From NCBI RefSeq assembly GCF_024298825.1, contig NZ_CP101153.1, positions 496,001 through 560,000 on the forward strand: a stretch of DNA of 64,000 nucleotides. The letters run 5' to 3'. The DNA is from Haloglomus salinum (GTDB lineage: Archaea; Halobacteriota; Halobacteria; Halobacteriales; Haloarculaceae). Below the pieces are notes generated by a model that saw only the letters and a program-made list of their open reading frames with translations, searched no databases and was not told the origin of the DNA. This document shows, in pieces, positions 7,464 through 16,622 of the stretch. How positions within the stretch are numbered: the first letter of the stretch is position 1; the number at the start of each line of letters is the position of its first letter. Made by a program: the position numbers and the translations under genes.

Positions 7464-8582
7464 TCAGTCGGCGGGCTCGAGTGTGATGTCGAACTGTGCG
7501 CCGCCGCTCGGCGAGTCGTCCACCGCGACCGACCCACCATAGACATCCACCAGCCGCGAGACGAGGTAGAGGCCGAGGCCGTCGCCCTGACTCCCCGGTC
7601 CCTTCTCGCCGAGTTCGAAACAGGTCTCGCGGATCGCCTCGGGGATGCCCGTCCCGTTGTCGCTCACCGTGATGTGGACGAGGTCCTGCCGTCGCTTCGC
7701 CCCGACGTGGATCCGCAGGTCGTCGGAGTCGTTGTGCGCGACCGCGTTCGAGAGGAGGTTCAGGAACAGCTGGTGGAGCAGGCCGTCGGCGACGACCTGC
7801 AGGTCCTCGGGCACGTCGGTCTCGACGGTGACCTCGGGATGCTCGTCGCGGATGCTGACCGCCTCCTGCTCGACGGTAGTCGAGAGCGAGATGGGGCGAA
7901 GCTCCCGGTCGGAGCCGAGCGTCTCGATGAGCGTCGAGGTGTCCTCCAGCAGTCGGAGGATGGCGTCGCTCCGCTGCCTGATGACGCCCAGCGACGACTC
8001 GCCGTCCTCGCTGAGGTCCTCCTCGGCGAGGAAGCCGGCGTGGGCGTTGACGGCCTGCATGTCGTTGCGGATGTCGTGGCGGAGCAGTCGCGTCAGCAGT
8101 TCGAGCGTCTCGCGTTGGTCCTCGGTCCGTTCGGCCAGTATCTCGTTCCGTGTCGCGCGGCCGCGGTTCACGCCGACGATAGCGCCGAACGCGCCGCCGA
8201 GGCTGCCGAAGACGACGATGTTGCTGACCAGTTCCCGGGTCATCGTCGCCGCGAGGACGGCGTCCAGCTCCGACCAGACCGCGAGCCAGAAGAAGAAGAG
8301 GAACGCCGAGAAACACCAGAGGATGACCTCGCGACGCTCCTCCGCGACGAGTTCGCTCCGCTCGATGTGGATGCCCAGCAGGAGGATGACCGTCCCGAAC
8401 AGTACGTGCATCACGAGCTCGTAGAGGGCGGCCGGCACGGTCTCGGTCGTCGGGAGGAGGGACTGTGACCAGAAGACGACGCCGCTCAGCACGAAGACCA
8501 GCCCCAGGGTCGCGACGAGCTCCGACCCGTCCAGCGGGAGCCGGTCGAACGACTCGGCACTCGGCTTCGACAGCGTACTCAT
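7464..8582 (-). CDS. Membrane-bound sensor histidine kinase
   Basis: A 372-residue kinase. Four predicted transmembrane helices fill residues about 22-138, followed by a short linker and a kinase core with His169 in LLRHDIRNDMQ. The ATPase domain has the N box NLLSNAVAHND, G1 box DNGTGIP and G2 box GDGLGLYLV. There is no PAS or extracellular sensor domain, so the signal may be read within the membrane region. The ATG at 8580-8582 begins MSTLSKPSAES. It lies about 100 bases upstream of the lipoprotein gene on the same strand. Whether they are linked is unknown. Confidence 0.9.
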   Translation of the reverse strand: MSTLSKPSAESFDRLPLDGSELVATLGLVFVLSGVVFWSQSLLPTTETVPAALYELVMHVLFGTVILLLGIHIERSELVAEERREVILWCFSAFLFFFWLAVWSELDAVLAATMTRELVSNIVVFGSLGGAFGAIVGVNRGRATRNEILAERTEDQRETLELLTRLLRHDIRNDMQAVNAHAGFLAEEDLSEDGESSLGVIRQRSDAILRLLEDTSTLIETLGSDRELRPISLSTTVEQEAVSIRDEHPEVTVETDVPEDLQVVADGLLHQLFLNLLSNAVAHNDSDDLRIHVGAKRRQDLVHITVSDNGTGIPEAIRETCFELGEKGPGSQGDGLGLYLVSRLVDVYGGSVAVDDSPSGGAQFDITLEPAD

Positions 8583-8842
8583 TCTGTCGACCAGTGGTGG
8601 CGAGCGTCGTGGCTGTCGCGTCGGTTCGCCGCCCCGTCAGCAGTCGGGGCGTGTGCCGCGGGGGCGTCACTTCCAGCATCCACGTACGCCAGCCCGCACC
8701 AGTATCCCTGCCCGTACGCCCGTCCCGAAGTCATGCTACACAGCAGAGAGTGGTACAGGATAAAGCCTGTTAATTGGTAACAATATCTGAGTTGATTCAA
8801 CGCCCGGCGTCGACTGGCGTTCGAGGAGCTCCGGCCAGCGAG
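8583..8842. other. Intergenic region between kinase and CPBP protease
   Basis: A 260-base gap that should carry the kinase promoter. An A/T-rich stretch at 8746-8798 (taaagcctgttaattggtaac) is the likeliest promoter zone for a minus-strand transcript, though it is about 180 bases from the start. No gene seen. Confidence 0.4.
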
Positions 8843-9595
8843 TCAGACTCCGCCGCTGACCTGCACGTACAGCAGCGAGAACAGGATCGCGTTGTAGACG
8901 CCGTGGATGAGCGCGGGGACGACGAGGTTGTCCGTCCGCTCGTAGACGAACCCGAGGATACAGCCCAGCACGAAGGTCACAGCGATGTAGACCAGCACGC
9001 CGGTCCCCGAGCCCGAGAGCGCGAAGACGTGGGCGACGCCGAACAGCGACGACGCGATGACGATGGCCGGAATCGGGGCGTACGCCCGCCGGAGAACGCC
9101 CTGGATGGCACCACGGAACAGCAGCTCCTCGCTCGGTCCGACCACGAGGATGGCCAGCGGGATGAGGTAGAGCACGAGCTGAGGGTTCTGTCGTCCCTGC
9201 TCGACGATGGCGTTCTGTGCGGTCTCGATGCCGAGCTGGGAGACGACGAGCGCGATGGCCATGTAACCGATGAACAGCGCGACCAGCCCACCGGCTGCCC
9301 AGCCGAGGTCCCGGAGCGTCGGGAGCCGGTACTTCAGGAGGTCGAATCGCTTCGTGAGCGCCATGTAGACCGCGACCGCGATACCGAACCCGAGTCCCTG
9401 GAGGACGATGCTCAGCCCGACGACGAGGACGGGCTGTTCCCGGACGGGGATGCCCGCAGCGGCGAGCGCCTGCACGCCGGCGAACAGCACCACCAGGGCC
9501 GTGACGAAGCCGGCCACGGTGAGGCCGATACCGGTGCCGACGCTCCGGAGCCGCTCCTCCGGGCTGGCACCGCTCAGTCCGCTCAGTTCGTCCAT
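8843..9595 (-). CDS. CPBP-family intramembrane metalloprotease
   Basis: A 250-residue integral membrane protein with about seven helices. The conserved Abi/CPBP motifs are present in order: EELLFRG (EExxxR), FGVAHV (FxxxH) and HGVYNA (HxxxN). These residues line the active site in the CAAX-processing glutamic protease family. Prokaryotic members act in prenyl-protein processing, bacteriocin immunity or unknown roles; no substrate is suggested here. The start is the ATG at 9593-9595 (MDELSGLSG); sequence further upstream is antisense to pgi and is not part of the gene. Confidence 0.9.
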   Translation of the reverse strand: MDELSGLSGASPEERLRSVGTGIGLTVAGFVTALVVLFAGVQALAAAGIPVREQPVLVVGLSIVLQGLGFGIAVAVYMALTKRFDLLKYRLPTLRDLGWAAGGLVALFIGYMAIALVVSQLGIETAQNAIVEQGRQNPQLVLYLIPLAILVVGPSEELLFRGAIQGVLRRAYAPIPAIVIASSLFGVAHVFALSGSGTGVLVYIAVTFVLGCILGFVYERTDNLVVPALIHGVYNAILFSLLYVQVSGGV

Positions 9596-9677
9596 GGGGT
9601 CGGTTCGGGCCGCCGTCGAATACCTCTTTCTCAATCGGGAGCGACGGTCGCCGGTCCGCGACCGCCGTCGGTCGGCT

Positions 9678-10988
9678 CTACTCCCCGCCGACGACGCGGC
9701 TGGTCTTCTCGGCGACCGCGTCGGCCTCCGCGAACTCGCCACCGCCGAGCAGGCCCCGGGCCGCGCGCTTGCCCCACTCGACGGCGGGCTGGGTGAACGT
9801 CTCCACGCCCATGAGTTCCCCCGTGAGGACACAGGCCGCCTCGACGTCGAACAGGAGCCGGCCGATGCCCGCCGCGTCGACCCGCGGAACCTCCACCCGG
9901 ACGTTCGGCTGGTCGGCCGCCGCCAGTGACGCCTCCGTCGCCTCGAACTCCGCGTCCAGCAGCTCGCCCAGCGTCGCATCGCCGAGGTAGGACATCCCCT
10001 CGACATCCGTCGCCGGGATGTCGATATCGGCGCGCTCGCGCGGGCGGACCATCGTGACGAGCTTGTCGTGGCGGCCGCTCCGGTAGAGCTGGAGCTGGGA
10101 GTGCTGGTCGGTCGCACCGAGCGCCCGGGCGGGCGTCTGCCCCAGGCCGTCCTTCCCGAGCGACTCGGCCCAGAGCTGGGCGAACCACTCCGCGAACGGC
10201 TCCAGCGACTCGGCATACGGCAGCATCGCGTTCACGGTCGCGCCGCGCCCTTCGAGCGCGTACGCCACCGCGCCGTACGTGTAGCCGGGGTACTCGAACA
10301 GCGACCCCCCGTCGAGCAGCGCCTCGCGACCCGCGGCCCCGCCCGCCAGCACCCCCTCGATGTCGCCGCCGAGGATTGCCGCCGGGACCAGCCCGACTGC
10401 CGAAAGCGCGGAGAACCGGCCGGGAACGCCCTCGGGCACGTCGAGCGCGGGGAGGCCGTACTCGCTGGCTGCGGCCCGGAGTGGACCCTCCTCGCCCGTC
10501 GTCACGACCGTCCGCTCGGTCCAGTCGACACCGGCCTCGTCCAGCGCCGCCCGGACGACGAGGAAGTTCGCCAGCGTCTCGGCGGTGGTCCCGGAGCGCG
10601 AAACGACGTTGACCGCCGTACGGTCCAGCGGGAGCGAATCGAGCAGCCGGCGCGTCTCCTCGGGGTCGACGTTGTCGAGCGTGTGATGCCGGTCGCCGAG
10701 GCCGAGCGCGGCCGAGACGGTGACCGCGCCCAGCGCCGACCCGCCGATACCGACGGTGAGGACGTGGTCGGCATCGATGTCCGAGACCGCTGACTCGATA
10801 GCGGCCGCATCGGTCCGCTCGGGCAGGTTCAGGCTTGCGTAGCCGAACTCCCCCTCGTCCATCCCGGTCGAGATGGTGTCGTGCGCCGTCGCGACGCGCT
10901 CGTCCAGGCGCTCGAGGCCCTCCTCGCTCACGCCCGGCGTCGCCTCGACATCAAGCGCGTTCCCGAAGTCCACCGTGAGGTCGGTCAT
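9678..10988 (-). CDS. pgi: Glucose-6-phosphate isomerase
   Basis: A 436-residue enzyme of the PGI superfamily interconverting glucose-6-phosphate and fructose-6-phosphate. Sugar-phosphate-binding SIS motifs are clear (VGIGGSALGAVT about 78; VVSRSGTTAETLAN about 140), and the later signature QLWAESLGKDGLGQ is present. It is shorter than bacterial PGI (about 550) but matches haloarchaeal forms of about 430 residues. In haloarchaea it serves mainly gluconeogenesis and the semi-phosphorylative Entner-Doudoroff pathway. It is divergent from the MscS gene with about 100 bases between starts. Confidence 0.93.
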   Translation of the reverse strand: MTDLTVDFGNALDVEATPGVSEEGLERLDERVATAHDTISTGMDEGEFGYASLNLPERTDAAAIESAVSDIDADHVLTVGIGGSALGAVTVSAALGLGDRHHTLDNVDPEETRRLLDSLPLDRTAVNVVSRSGTTAETLANFLVVRAALDEAGVDWTERTVVTTGEEGPLRAAASEYGLPALDVPEGVPGRFSALSAVGLVPAAILGGDIEGVLAGGAAGREALLDGGSLFEYPGYTYGAVAYALEGRGATVNAMLPYAESLEPFAEWFAQLWAESLGKDGLGQTPARALGATDQHSQLQLYRSGRHDKLVTMVRPRERADIDIPATDVEGMSYLGDATLGELLDAEFEATEASLAAADQPNVRVEVPRVDAAGIGRLLFDVEAACVLTGELMGVETFTQPAVEWGKRAARGLLGGGEFAEADAVAEKTSRVVGGE

Positions 10989-11091
10989 ACGCGGCGGGTC
11001 GGGCCGGGCGTCAAAACGGGTTCGGGTTGCGGACCGACGCCACTCCAGGCCGCCGGGAAGAGTTATCTCCTGCTATCGCGAGTGGAACGCA

Positions 11092-12234
11092 ATGACTCCC
11101 ATCGCCGACTTCATGATGTGGCTGGCGACGCTGCCGCGGTGGCAGACGCTCGTCGTCATCGTCCTCGCCTCCGTACTGGCCGCGCGGGCCGTCCAGGTGG
11201 GCGGCGACGCGCTCATCCGCGCGCTGACGGCGCGCATCGAGGGGGAAGTGGACGACGTTGCACTCCAGACGGTCCACCCTGCCCTCTACCTGAGCGCCCT
11301 GCTGGCCGGGGCCTACTTCGCACGGGCGCCGCTCGCACTCGACGCGGCGCTCGACGCCGACGTGGCCGCGGTCGTCGTCTCCGCGCTCGTCCTCGTCTGG
11401 ATGGCCACGCTCGTCCGCCTCGGCCGCCGCGTCTCGAGGACCATCACGGCCGCCGAGACCACGACCGCCGAGCGCTCGGTCGTCCCCGTCTTCCAGAACG
11501 TCTGGTCCGCCGGTGTCATCGCCCTGTCGTCGTTCGCGCTCCTGCGTGTGTGGAACTACGACGTGACGCCGCTGCTGGCCTCGGCGGGGATTCTCGGCAT
11601 CGTCCTCGGCTTCGCCGCCCGCGACACCATCGCGAACTTCTTCGGGAGCATCGCGCTCTACTTCGACGGCACGTACAAGGTCGGCGACTACATCGTCACC
11701 GAGAACGGCGACCGCGGCCGCGTCGAGGACGTCTCCATCCGCTCGACGACCATCCGGACCCGCGACGACGTGCTGGTGACGCTCCCCAACAGCGTCCTCA
11801 ACTCCGCACGGGTCATCAACGAGTCCGGGCCGAAACGGGAGCGACGCATCCGCATCCCCGTCGGCATCGCCTACGCCTCGGACCTCGACCACGTCGAGGA
11901 GACGTTGCTCGCGGTGGCGGCCGCGGAGTCGCTGGTGCAGGAGCGCCCCTCGCCGCGGGTCCGGTTCCGCGAGTTCGGCGACAGCGCTATCGAGACAGAG
12001 CTACTCGTCTGGGTGGCCGACCCGGTCCTGCGCGGGCGGGCGACGCACCTGCTGCTGAAGGCGGTCCACGCCGGCCTCCGGGACGCCGACATCGGCATCC
12101 CGTTCCCACAGCGCGAGGTGCACATCGTGGGCGACAACCCGCTCGGCTCGCCCACCGGGGAGGGTGTGACGGCGACCGTCGATGCGGACGGGGGGACCGA
12201 CGTCGCCGGCCACGACGTGCCCGGTGCGGACTGA
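11092..12234 (+). CDS. MscS-family mechanosensitive channel
   Basis: A 380-residue membrane protein. About four N-terminal helices lead into the pore helix and beta domain with the MscS signature LLASAGILGIVLGFAARDTI...FGSIALYF and YKVGDYIV. The cytosolic C-terminal region follows (RIRIPVGIAYASDLDHVEE). The family opens on membrane tension to release solutes during hypo-osmotic shock, a plausible need for a halophile. The C-terminal tail is an acidic/glycine-rich extension. The ATG at 11092 follows a box-like gagttatc sequence at 11060-11067. Confidence 0.9.
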   Translation: MTPIADFMMWLATLPRWQTLVVIVLASVLAARAVQVGGDALIRALTARIEGEVDDVALQTVHPALYLSALLAGAYFARAPLALDAALDADVAAVVVSALVLVWMATLVRLGRRVSRTITAAETTTAERSVVPVFQNVWSAGVIALSSFALLRVWNYDVTPLLASAGILGIVLGFAARDTIANFFGSIALYFDGTYKVGDYIVTENGDRGRVEDVSIRSTTIRTRDDVLVTLPNSVLNSARVINESGPKRERRIRIPVGIAYASDLDHVEETLLAVAAAESLVQERPSPRVRFREFGDSAIETELLVWVADPVLRGRATHLLLKAVHAGLRDADIGIPFPQREVHIVGDNPLGSPTGEGVTATVDADGGTDVAGHDVPGAD

Positions 12235-12298
12235 CTGCTGAACCGGGGGCAGCCAGCGCGGCCGCTATCGAGTCGAGAGAACGAGAGAGAAGTCCGGT

Positions 12299-12760
12299 CT
12301 ACGCGTAGCGCTCCAGCTCCGGCCGGTCGAGGTCCTCGAGGAGGTCGGTCGCGACATCGCTGAGGAAGGCGCGCCCGTCACCGGTGACGGCGCGGCCCGC
12401 GCTACCCTCCTGCTGGACGTAGTCGGCGTCCTCGAGCTGCTGGAGGATGGTGCGGACGATCTTGCCCGAGGACTCGGTCTTCTGGTCCGGGCGGACACGG
12501 TAGCGCGTCGAGCCCTGCTTCGAGTCGCCGTAGCTGGTGCGGAGGCGCTGGACGCCCACGGGACCGTCGACGGCGACCTTCCGGAAGACGGAGGCGGCGC
12601 GGCGCTGCCAGAAGTCATCCTGCTCGGGGGGCAGTTCGCGACCGACGCCGGTCTTCGCGACCGCCGCCCAGTCGGGCTCGTCGAACGTGTCGTCCTCGGT
12701 CAGTCGCTCCGCGAGGGCCTCGATGAACTCCTCGGTGGGTACGTCGTAGAGTGTCGCCAT
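12299..12760 (-). CDS. rps19e: 30S ribosomal protein S19e
   Basis: A 153-residue archaeal/eukaryotic ribosomal protein. Diagnostic segments include TLYDVPTEEFIEALAERL at the N-terminus, DDFWQRRAASVFRKVAVDGPV and YGDSKQGSTRYRVRP, and a C-terminal winged-helix part (IVRTILQQLEDADYVQ...GRAFLSDVA). S19e is needed for late small-subunit maturation in archaea and eukaryotes. The ATG at 12758-12760 gives the usual length. It is flanked by an unrelated flippase-like gene on the same strand. Confidence 0.96.
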   Translation of the reverse strand: MATLYDVPTEEFIEALAERLTEDDTFDEPDWAAVAKTGVGRELPPEQDDFWQRRAASVFRKVAVDGPVGVQRLRTSYGDSKQGSTRYRVRPDQKTESSGKIVRTILQQLEDADYVQQEGSAGRAVTGDGRAFLSDVATDLLEDLDRPELERYA

Positions 12761-12842
12761 TACCGCCCTCTTCCCGACGCCCGGGTTTAATCCTGACGTT
12801 ATCCGGGTCGCACGGGTGCCCCCGTGTTCCGCTCGTGGCCCG

Positions 12843-13928
12843 TCAGGGCTCGCGGTCGTCATCGTCCCCTCCCGCGCCGGCCGCGCCGGTGGCGCCCTCG
12901 GTGGCCCGCCGGGTGAGGAAGCCGTCGGCGCCGAGCGCAGTCGCGGTCCCACCGCCCAGCAGGAGCGGGACGAAGTAGGTCCCCATCCGGTGGATGAGGA
13001 CGCCGGCGGCGGCCGCGCCCGCGGGGACGCCCAGCGCCACCAGCAGCGCGATGAGGACTGCCTCGACACCGCCGAGGCCGCCGGGGAGCGGCGTGATGCC
13101 GGCGATGGCGCCGACCGGGATGACCACGAACACGACCTCCGGGTCGATGGGCGAGCCGATGGCCAGCAGCGCGAGGTAGAGGGAGGCCCCCTGACAGAGC
13201 CAGCCGGCCGTCGAGAGCCCGAGTGCGAGCGCGAGTCGCTCGCGGTCGCTCGTGACGCGCTCGATGGCGTGGAAGAAGCCCTCGATGCGCTCGCGGATGA
13301 CGTCCGGGTCCAGCGGGTTCAGCCCGGGCACCACCCGGCCCACCCCCCGGATGAACGGGGTGAACGCGCCCACGACCTTCTGCTCGACCGTGTAGCGGTT
13401 CTGCCAGCCGTAGTAGCCGGCCACCGGGATGACCAGCGCGAGGCCGACCACCGCGACCGTGGCGAACTGCAGGCGGCGACCGAACGCGACCTTCGTCGAG
13501 AAGTACGCCAGCCCGAGCGTCGCCAGCGTTATCGAGGGGACGAAGTTGAGCGAGTCGACGCTGGCGATGGCCGCGAGCCCCGTCTCGTACTCGGTGTCGG
13601 CCACCCGAGAGATGAACAGGGCCGCGATGGGCTCGCCACCAGCCTGTCCGAACGGCGTGACGTTGTTGGCGAAGGTGGCGGCCGTGAACACCAGCACCGC
13701 GACGGGGGCGCGGAGTGACGCCCCCAGCACACGCAGGACGGTCCGCAGCGCAAGTCCCCACGCGGTGAGCCACGCCAGCGCCGCCACCAGCACGCCGACG
13801 AGGAGTCCGGGCTCGGCCCGGACCAGCGCATCCACGATTCGCCCGACCCCGACGAACGCGAGCAGCGCCCCGAGGACGACGAGTGCGCCCACGAAGCCGA
13901 CGACGGTCGCACGGAGGTCGACATCCAT
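12843..13928 (-). CDS. Flippase-like UPF0104/LPG-synthase-TM-type membrane protein
   Basis: A 361-residue integral membrane protein with about eight helices and the family's conserved stretches NNVTPFGQAGGEPIAA, ASVDSLNFVPSI and GAIAGITPLPGGLGGVEA. This superfamily includes the membrane part of lysylphosphatidylglycerol synthase and the haloarchaeal AglD C-terminal region, and members are proposed lipid or lipid-linked sugar flippases. No substrate can be read from the sequence. The tail is glycine and aspartate rich. I chose the ATG at 13926-13928 (MDVDLRATVV); a GTG eight codons upstream is possible. Confidence 0.86.
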   Translation of the reverse strand: MDVDLRATVVGFVGALVVLGALLAFVGVGRIVDALVRAEPGLLVGVLVAALAWLTAWGLALRTVLRVLGASLRAPVAVLVFTAATFANNVTPFGQAGGEPIAALFISRVADTEYETGLAAIASVDSLNFVPSITLATLGLAYFSTKVAFGRRLQFATVAVVGLALVIPVAGYYGWQNRYTVEQKVVGAFTPFIRGVGRVVPGLNPLDPDVIRERIEGFFHAIERVTSDRERLALALGLSTAGWLCQGASLYLALLAIGSPIDPEVVFVVIPVGAIAGITPLPGGLGGVEAVLIALLVALGVPAGAAAAGVLIHRMGTYFVPLLLGGGTATALGADGFLTRRATEGATGAAGAGGDDDDREP

Positions 13929-14037
13929 CACCGACTGCTCCGCTCGCGCCACACGTCAATTCACCGAACGACGTTTCTGTCCGCTGGCTCCGAACGCGAC
14001 CACGGGTCGACGACCCGACCACCGCTGAAACGACCAC

Positions 14038-14045
14038 CGCTAAGT
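14038..14045 (+). promoter_or_regulatory. Promoter box before the SDR gene
   Basis: CGCTAAGT is centred about 26 bases before the ATG at 14068, with no Shine-Dalgarno sequence in between. This is typical leaderless spacing and supports that start. Confidence 0.4.
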
Positions 14046-14067
14046 GGGGTCCCTGCGACCCGCGCCC

Positions 14068-14895
14068 ATGGTCGATACGAAGACGGTTCTCATCACGGGC
14101 TGTTCGTCCGGCATCGGACGAGCGACCGCCTACGCGTTCCTCGACGACGACTGGCAGGTGTACGCGACCGCCCGCAACACCGCGGATATCGAGAAACTCG
14201 GCGAGGAAGGGTGCGATATCAACACGCTCGACGTGACCGACCCGGAGGACATCGAGCGCGTGGTCGAGCGCATCATCGAGCGCGACGGCCGCATCGACTG
14301 CCTCGTCAACAACGCCGGCTACGGCCAGCACGGGCCGCTCGAGGACGTGAGCGACGACCTCCTGCACCGGCAGTTCGACGTGAACGTCTACGGCCCGCAC
14401 CGCCTCGTCCGCGCGGTGCTGCCCCACATGCGCGAGCGCGAGGACGGCACCATCGTCAACGTCTCCTCGGTCGCGGGTCGGCTCGCCTCGCCCGGGATGG
14501 GTGCCTACTCCGCCTCGAAGTTCGCGCTGGAGGGCTACAGCGACGCGCTCCGCAACGAGGTCGCCCCGCACGGCATCGACGTGAGCGTCGTCCAGCCCGG
14601 TCCCGTGAAGACGAAGTTCCGCGAGCGCGTCGACGAGGAACTCGACCGCTACGACCGCACCGACGCCTACGCCGACATCTACGAGTTCCAGGAGGACGCC
14701 TCCCTGTTCGGTGCGGACTCGCCCGTCGCCGTCCATCCGAAGGACGTGGCCCGCGTCATCCTCGAGGCCGGCGTCTCCCCGGACCCCGAACCGCGCTACG
14801 TGGTCGGTGGCCTGGCCGACCTGATGGTGAAACTGCGATTTTTGCCGGACCGGGTTCGGGACAAGATTTTCGGGCTGATTCGGAAGTTCGCGTAG
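14068..14895 (+). CDS. Short-chain dehydrogenase/reductase
   Basis: A 275-residue classical SDR with Rossmann motif TGCSSGIGR at the N-terminus, the structural NNAGYGQ motif, and the catalytic triad Ser in VSSVAG, Tyr and Lys in YSASK. The Ser/Arg after the glycine motif suggests NADP(H) preference. It resembles the SDR subset often annotated as ketoreductases or retinol dehydrogenase-like enzymes, but the substrate cannot be told. The ATG at 14068 is supported by its upstream box. It stands alone. Confidence 0.9.
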   Translation: MVDTKTVLITGCSSGIGRATAYAFLDDDWQVYATARNTADIEKLGEEGCDINTLDVTDPEDIERVVERIIERDGRIDCLVNNAGYGQHGPLEDVSDDLLHRQFDVNVYGPHRLVRAVLPHMREREDGTIVNVSSVAGRLASPGMGAYSASKFALEGYSDALRNEVAPHGIDVSVVQPGPVKTKFRERVDEELDRYDRTDAYADIYEFQEDASLFGADSPVAVHPKDVARVILEAGVSPDPEPRYVVGGLADLMVKLRFLPDRVRDKIFGLIRKFA

Positions 14896-14994
14896 AAAGG
14901 AGTGGATTTCTGTATAATTTCCCCACCCCGAGGTCAAGAAGAGCTATTGTCGGTCTGTCTATCGGCGGGTCGATACCCTCGTCAGTCGAGCGGG

Positions 14995-15180
14995 CACGCG
15001 CTGGCGGCTGTGCCGGAGGCCAGCCGCCGCTATCGCGTGCGAGGTCCTCGCGAGCAACGCGAGCGAGGGCTCGGTAGAGCTTGCTCTGCCGGTGGCTGAG
15101 AAGCGCAGGCCGGAGTCGTCCGAGAGAGCGAAGTTCTCTCGTGATTCCGAAAATCTTCGATTTTCGGACGACGAAGCGGA
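14995..15180. repeat. Cluster of hairpins downstream of the SDR gene
   Basis: Consecutive inverted repeats: gcacgcg/cgcgtgc enclosing ggcggct/agccgcc (about 14995-15041); ctcgcg-agcaa-cgcgag; cggtagagc/gctctgccg; cgagaga/tctctcg; and ccgaaaat-cttcg-attttcgg near 15147-15168. The stems are nearly perfect. They could be a transcript 3' end, a structured RNA or remains of palindromic repeats. Confidence 0.55.
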
Positions 15181-15248
15181 GGCCGAGCATCGCAGGCGGT
15201 TGGGGAGGTACGAGGCTCACACAGTCCGACTGACGAACAGCGGTTCCT

Positions 15249-15373
15249 GGCGGAATCGAAGGGCGAGCGGTCTCGACCCATCCCGGACGACGCAAGGACC
15301 GCAAGGAGCGAACGAAGTGAGCGACTGAGGACCGCAGCGAGGCCCGGATGGTCGAGAGCGAGAGGGCTTCGCA
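15249..15373 (-). repeat. Structured dispersed element, copy 4 (inverted)
   Basis: About 125 bases. On the minus strand it reads gcgaagccct..., then the core CCTCGCTGCGGTCCTCAGTC, a hairpin (GCTCACTTCGTTCGCTCC) and TGCGGTCCTTGCG, ending ccttcgattccgcc. The terminal stem is CGAAG/CTTCG, a third variant of the pairing in copies 1-3. The inner arm tcgaccatccgg pairs with ccgggatgggtcga. Confidence 0.7.
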
Positions 15374-15457
15374 GGCGGTTCCGTCACTGTGTAACTCGTG
15401 AGAGAGCAGGAGTGCAGCAAGGACGCCAACGAACCAGCCCGCAGCCCGAACCCACCC

Positions 15458-16540
15458 CTACCGTGCGAGCGGCATCCCGAACGACTGCTCTCGCTCCACG
15501 ACCGCCTCCCACGTCAGTTCGCACTCACACGACACCTGCTCGAAGACGGAGGGGTCCTGCCGGAGGTCGAAGTCCTTGATAGCCGTCTGGACGTTGTCGT
15601 CGCACTCGCCGCAGTTGTGGGGCCCGCGGTCGGAGCCGTGGCCGACGGGGTCCGAGACGACGATGGCGTCGGCGTCCGCGGTCGATTCGAGTACCTCGGC
15701 GACCGACCAGAGCCACGGCGGTCGGTAGCCCCCCTCGTGGAAGATGTCCTCGACCATCGTGTAGCGCTGGACGTTGCAGGGGTTCATCGAGACGGTGTGG
15801 CAGCCCTCGACCGAGGCACAGCGCCGGACGCTCGATTTCATGTCCTCCAGCGCCTCCGCCTCCGAGAGGAAGGGCGGCTTCATCAGGAGGTACGCCTTCA
15901 CGCCGGCATCGGCGTCGCGCGCCTCGGCACAGGCGGCCTCGAAGTCGGCGAAGTCGAAGTACTTGTTCACGCAGTCGTGGCGGACGCGGTCGGTCGCCGT
16001 CTCCAGGCCGATGGCCACGTCCGTCTCCAGCCCCTGTTCGGTGAAGTCCGCGAGCCGCTCGGCCGCGACGAAGTCCGGCAGCGACTCGACGACCATGCGC
16101 TCGCGGTCGGCGAACGTCTCGCCGATGGCGGCGCGGGTCTCGGCCGGCACCTCGCGCTCGTCGAGGAAGGAGCCCGACGTGTAGATCTTGATGAGGCGCG
16201 CGGGCTCCTCGGCGTTCTCGGCCTCGTGCTCGAGGCATTTCTCGACCTGCGCCATCAGGTCCTCGTGGCTGACGCTGCCGCCCTCGACGGACTCGGCGAC
16301 GTAGCCACACATCGTGCAGCCGCCGGCGCGGGCCCACCGGCAGCCGCCCGTGTTCAGGATGATGGTCAGCGACTGTCGGGTCCCGTCCGGCGTGTTGTCC
16401 TCGTCGAGCCAGACCCGGGTGGGCTCGCGGGGGTCGTAGGTCTCGTCGCGCCGGGCGCGGATCTCGCGCATCGCCTCGTTGTGCGCGTCCATCCCGCGGC
16501 CCGACTCGTAGACCTCCGGGCTCGGCTCGTCCGTACTCAT
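15458..16540 (-). CDS. raSEA: Archaeosine biosynthesis radical SAM protein RaSEA
   Basis: A 360-residue radical SAM protein. The cluster motif near residue 66 is CRWARAGGCTMCGY, the variant expected for this family rather than plain CxxxCxxC. Further matches include IKIYTSGSFLDEREVP, VVESLPDFV, IGLETATDRVR and the Cys-bearing MNPCNVQRYTMVE. With ArcS, RaSEA converts lysine-modified preQ0 in the tRNA D-loop (position 15) to archaeosine. The C-terminus carries CGECDDN and ECELTW, possible extra metal ligands. The partner arcS is not in the window. The start is the ATG at 16538-16540 (MSTDEPSPEVYESG). Confidence 0.9.
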   Translation of the reverse strand: MSTDEPSPEVYESGRGMDAHNEAMREIRARRDETYDPREPTRVWLDEDNTPDGTRQSLTIILNTGGCRWARAGGCTMCGYVAESVEGGSVSHEDLMAQVEKCLEHEAENAEEPARLIKIYTSGSFLDEREVPAETRAAIGETFADRERMVVESLPDFVAAERLADFTEQGLETDVAIGLETATDRVRHDCVNKYFDFADFEAACAEARDADAGVKAYLLMKPPFLSEAEALEDMKSSVRRCASVEGCHTVSMNPCNVQRYTMVEDIFHEGGYRPPWLWSVAEVLESTADADAIVVSDPVGHGSDRGPHNCGECDDNVQTAIKDFDLRQDPSVFEQVSCECELTWEAVVEREQSFGMPLAR

Positions 16541-16622
16541 ACGTCCGGGTTGCCGAGCGGTGGGTAAAGCGGCTTCGGCTCGGGGGGCGCTCCGGCGGGG
16601 CCCACCACGGGGACCGCGCTCC

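Larger units (their letters stand above)
14896..15457. other. Gene-free stretch with palindromes and a dispersed element
   Basis: About 560 bases between the SDR and RaSEA genes without a supportable gene. It contains palindromes at 14995-15180 and structured element copy 4 at 15249-15373. The open frames across it are arginine/serine-rich shadows. Confidence 0.6.

Noticed and set aside
8579-8800. Minus-strand 73-codon frame before the membrane kinase
   Set aside because: No conserved pattern and it lies in the probable promoter region.
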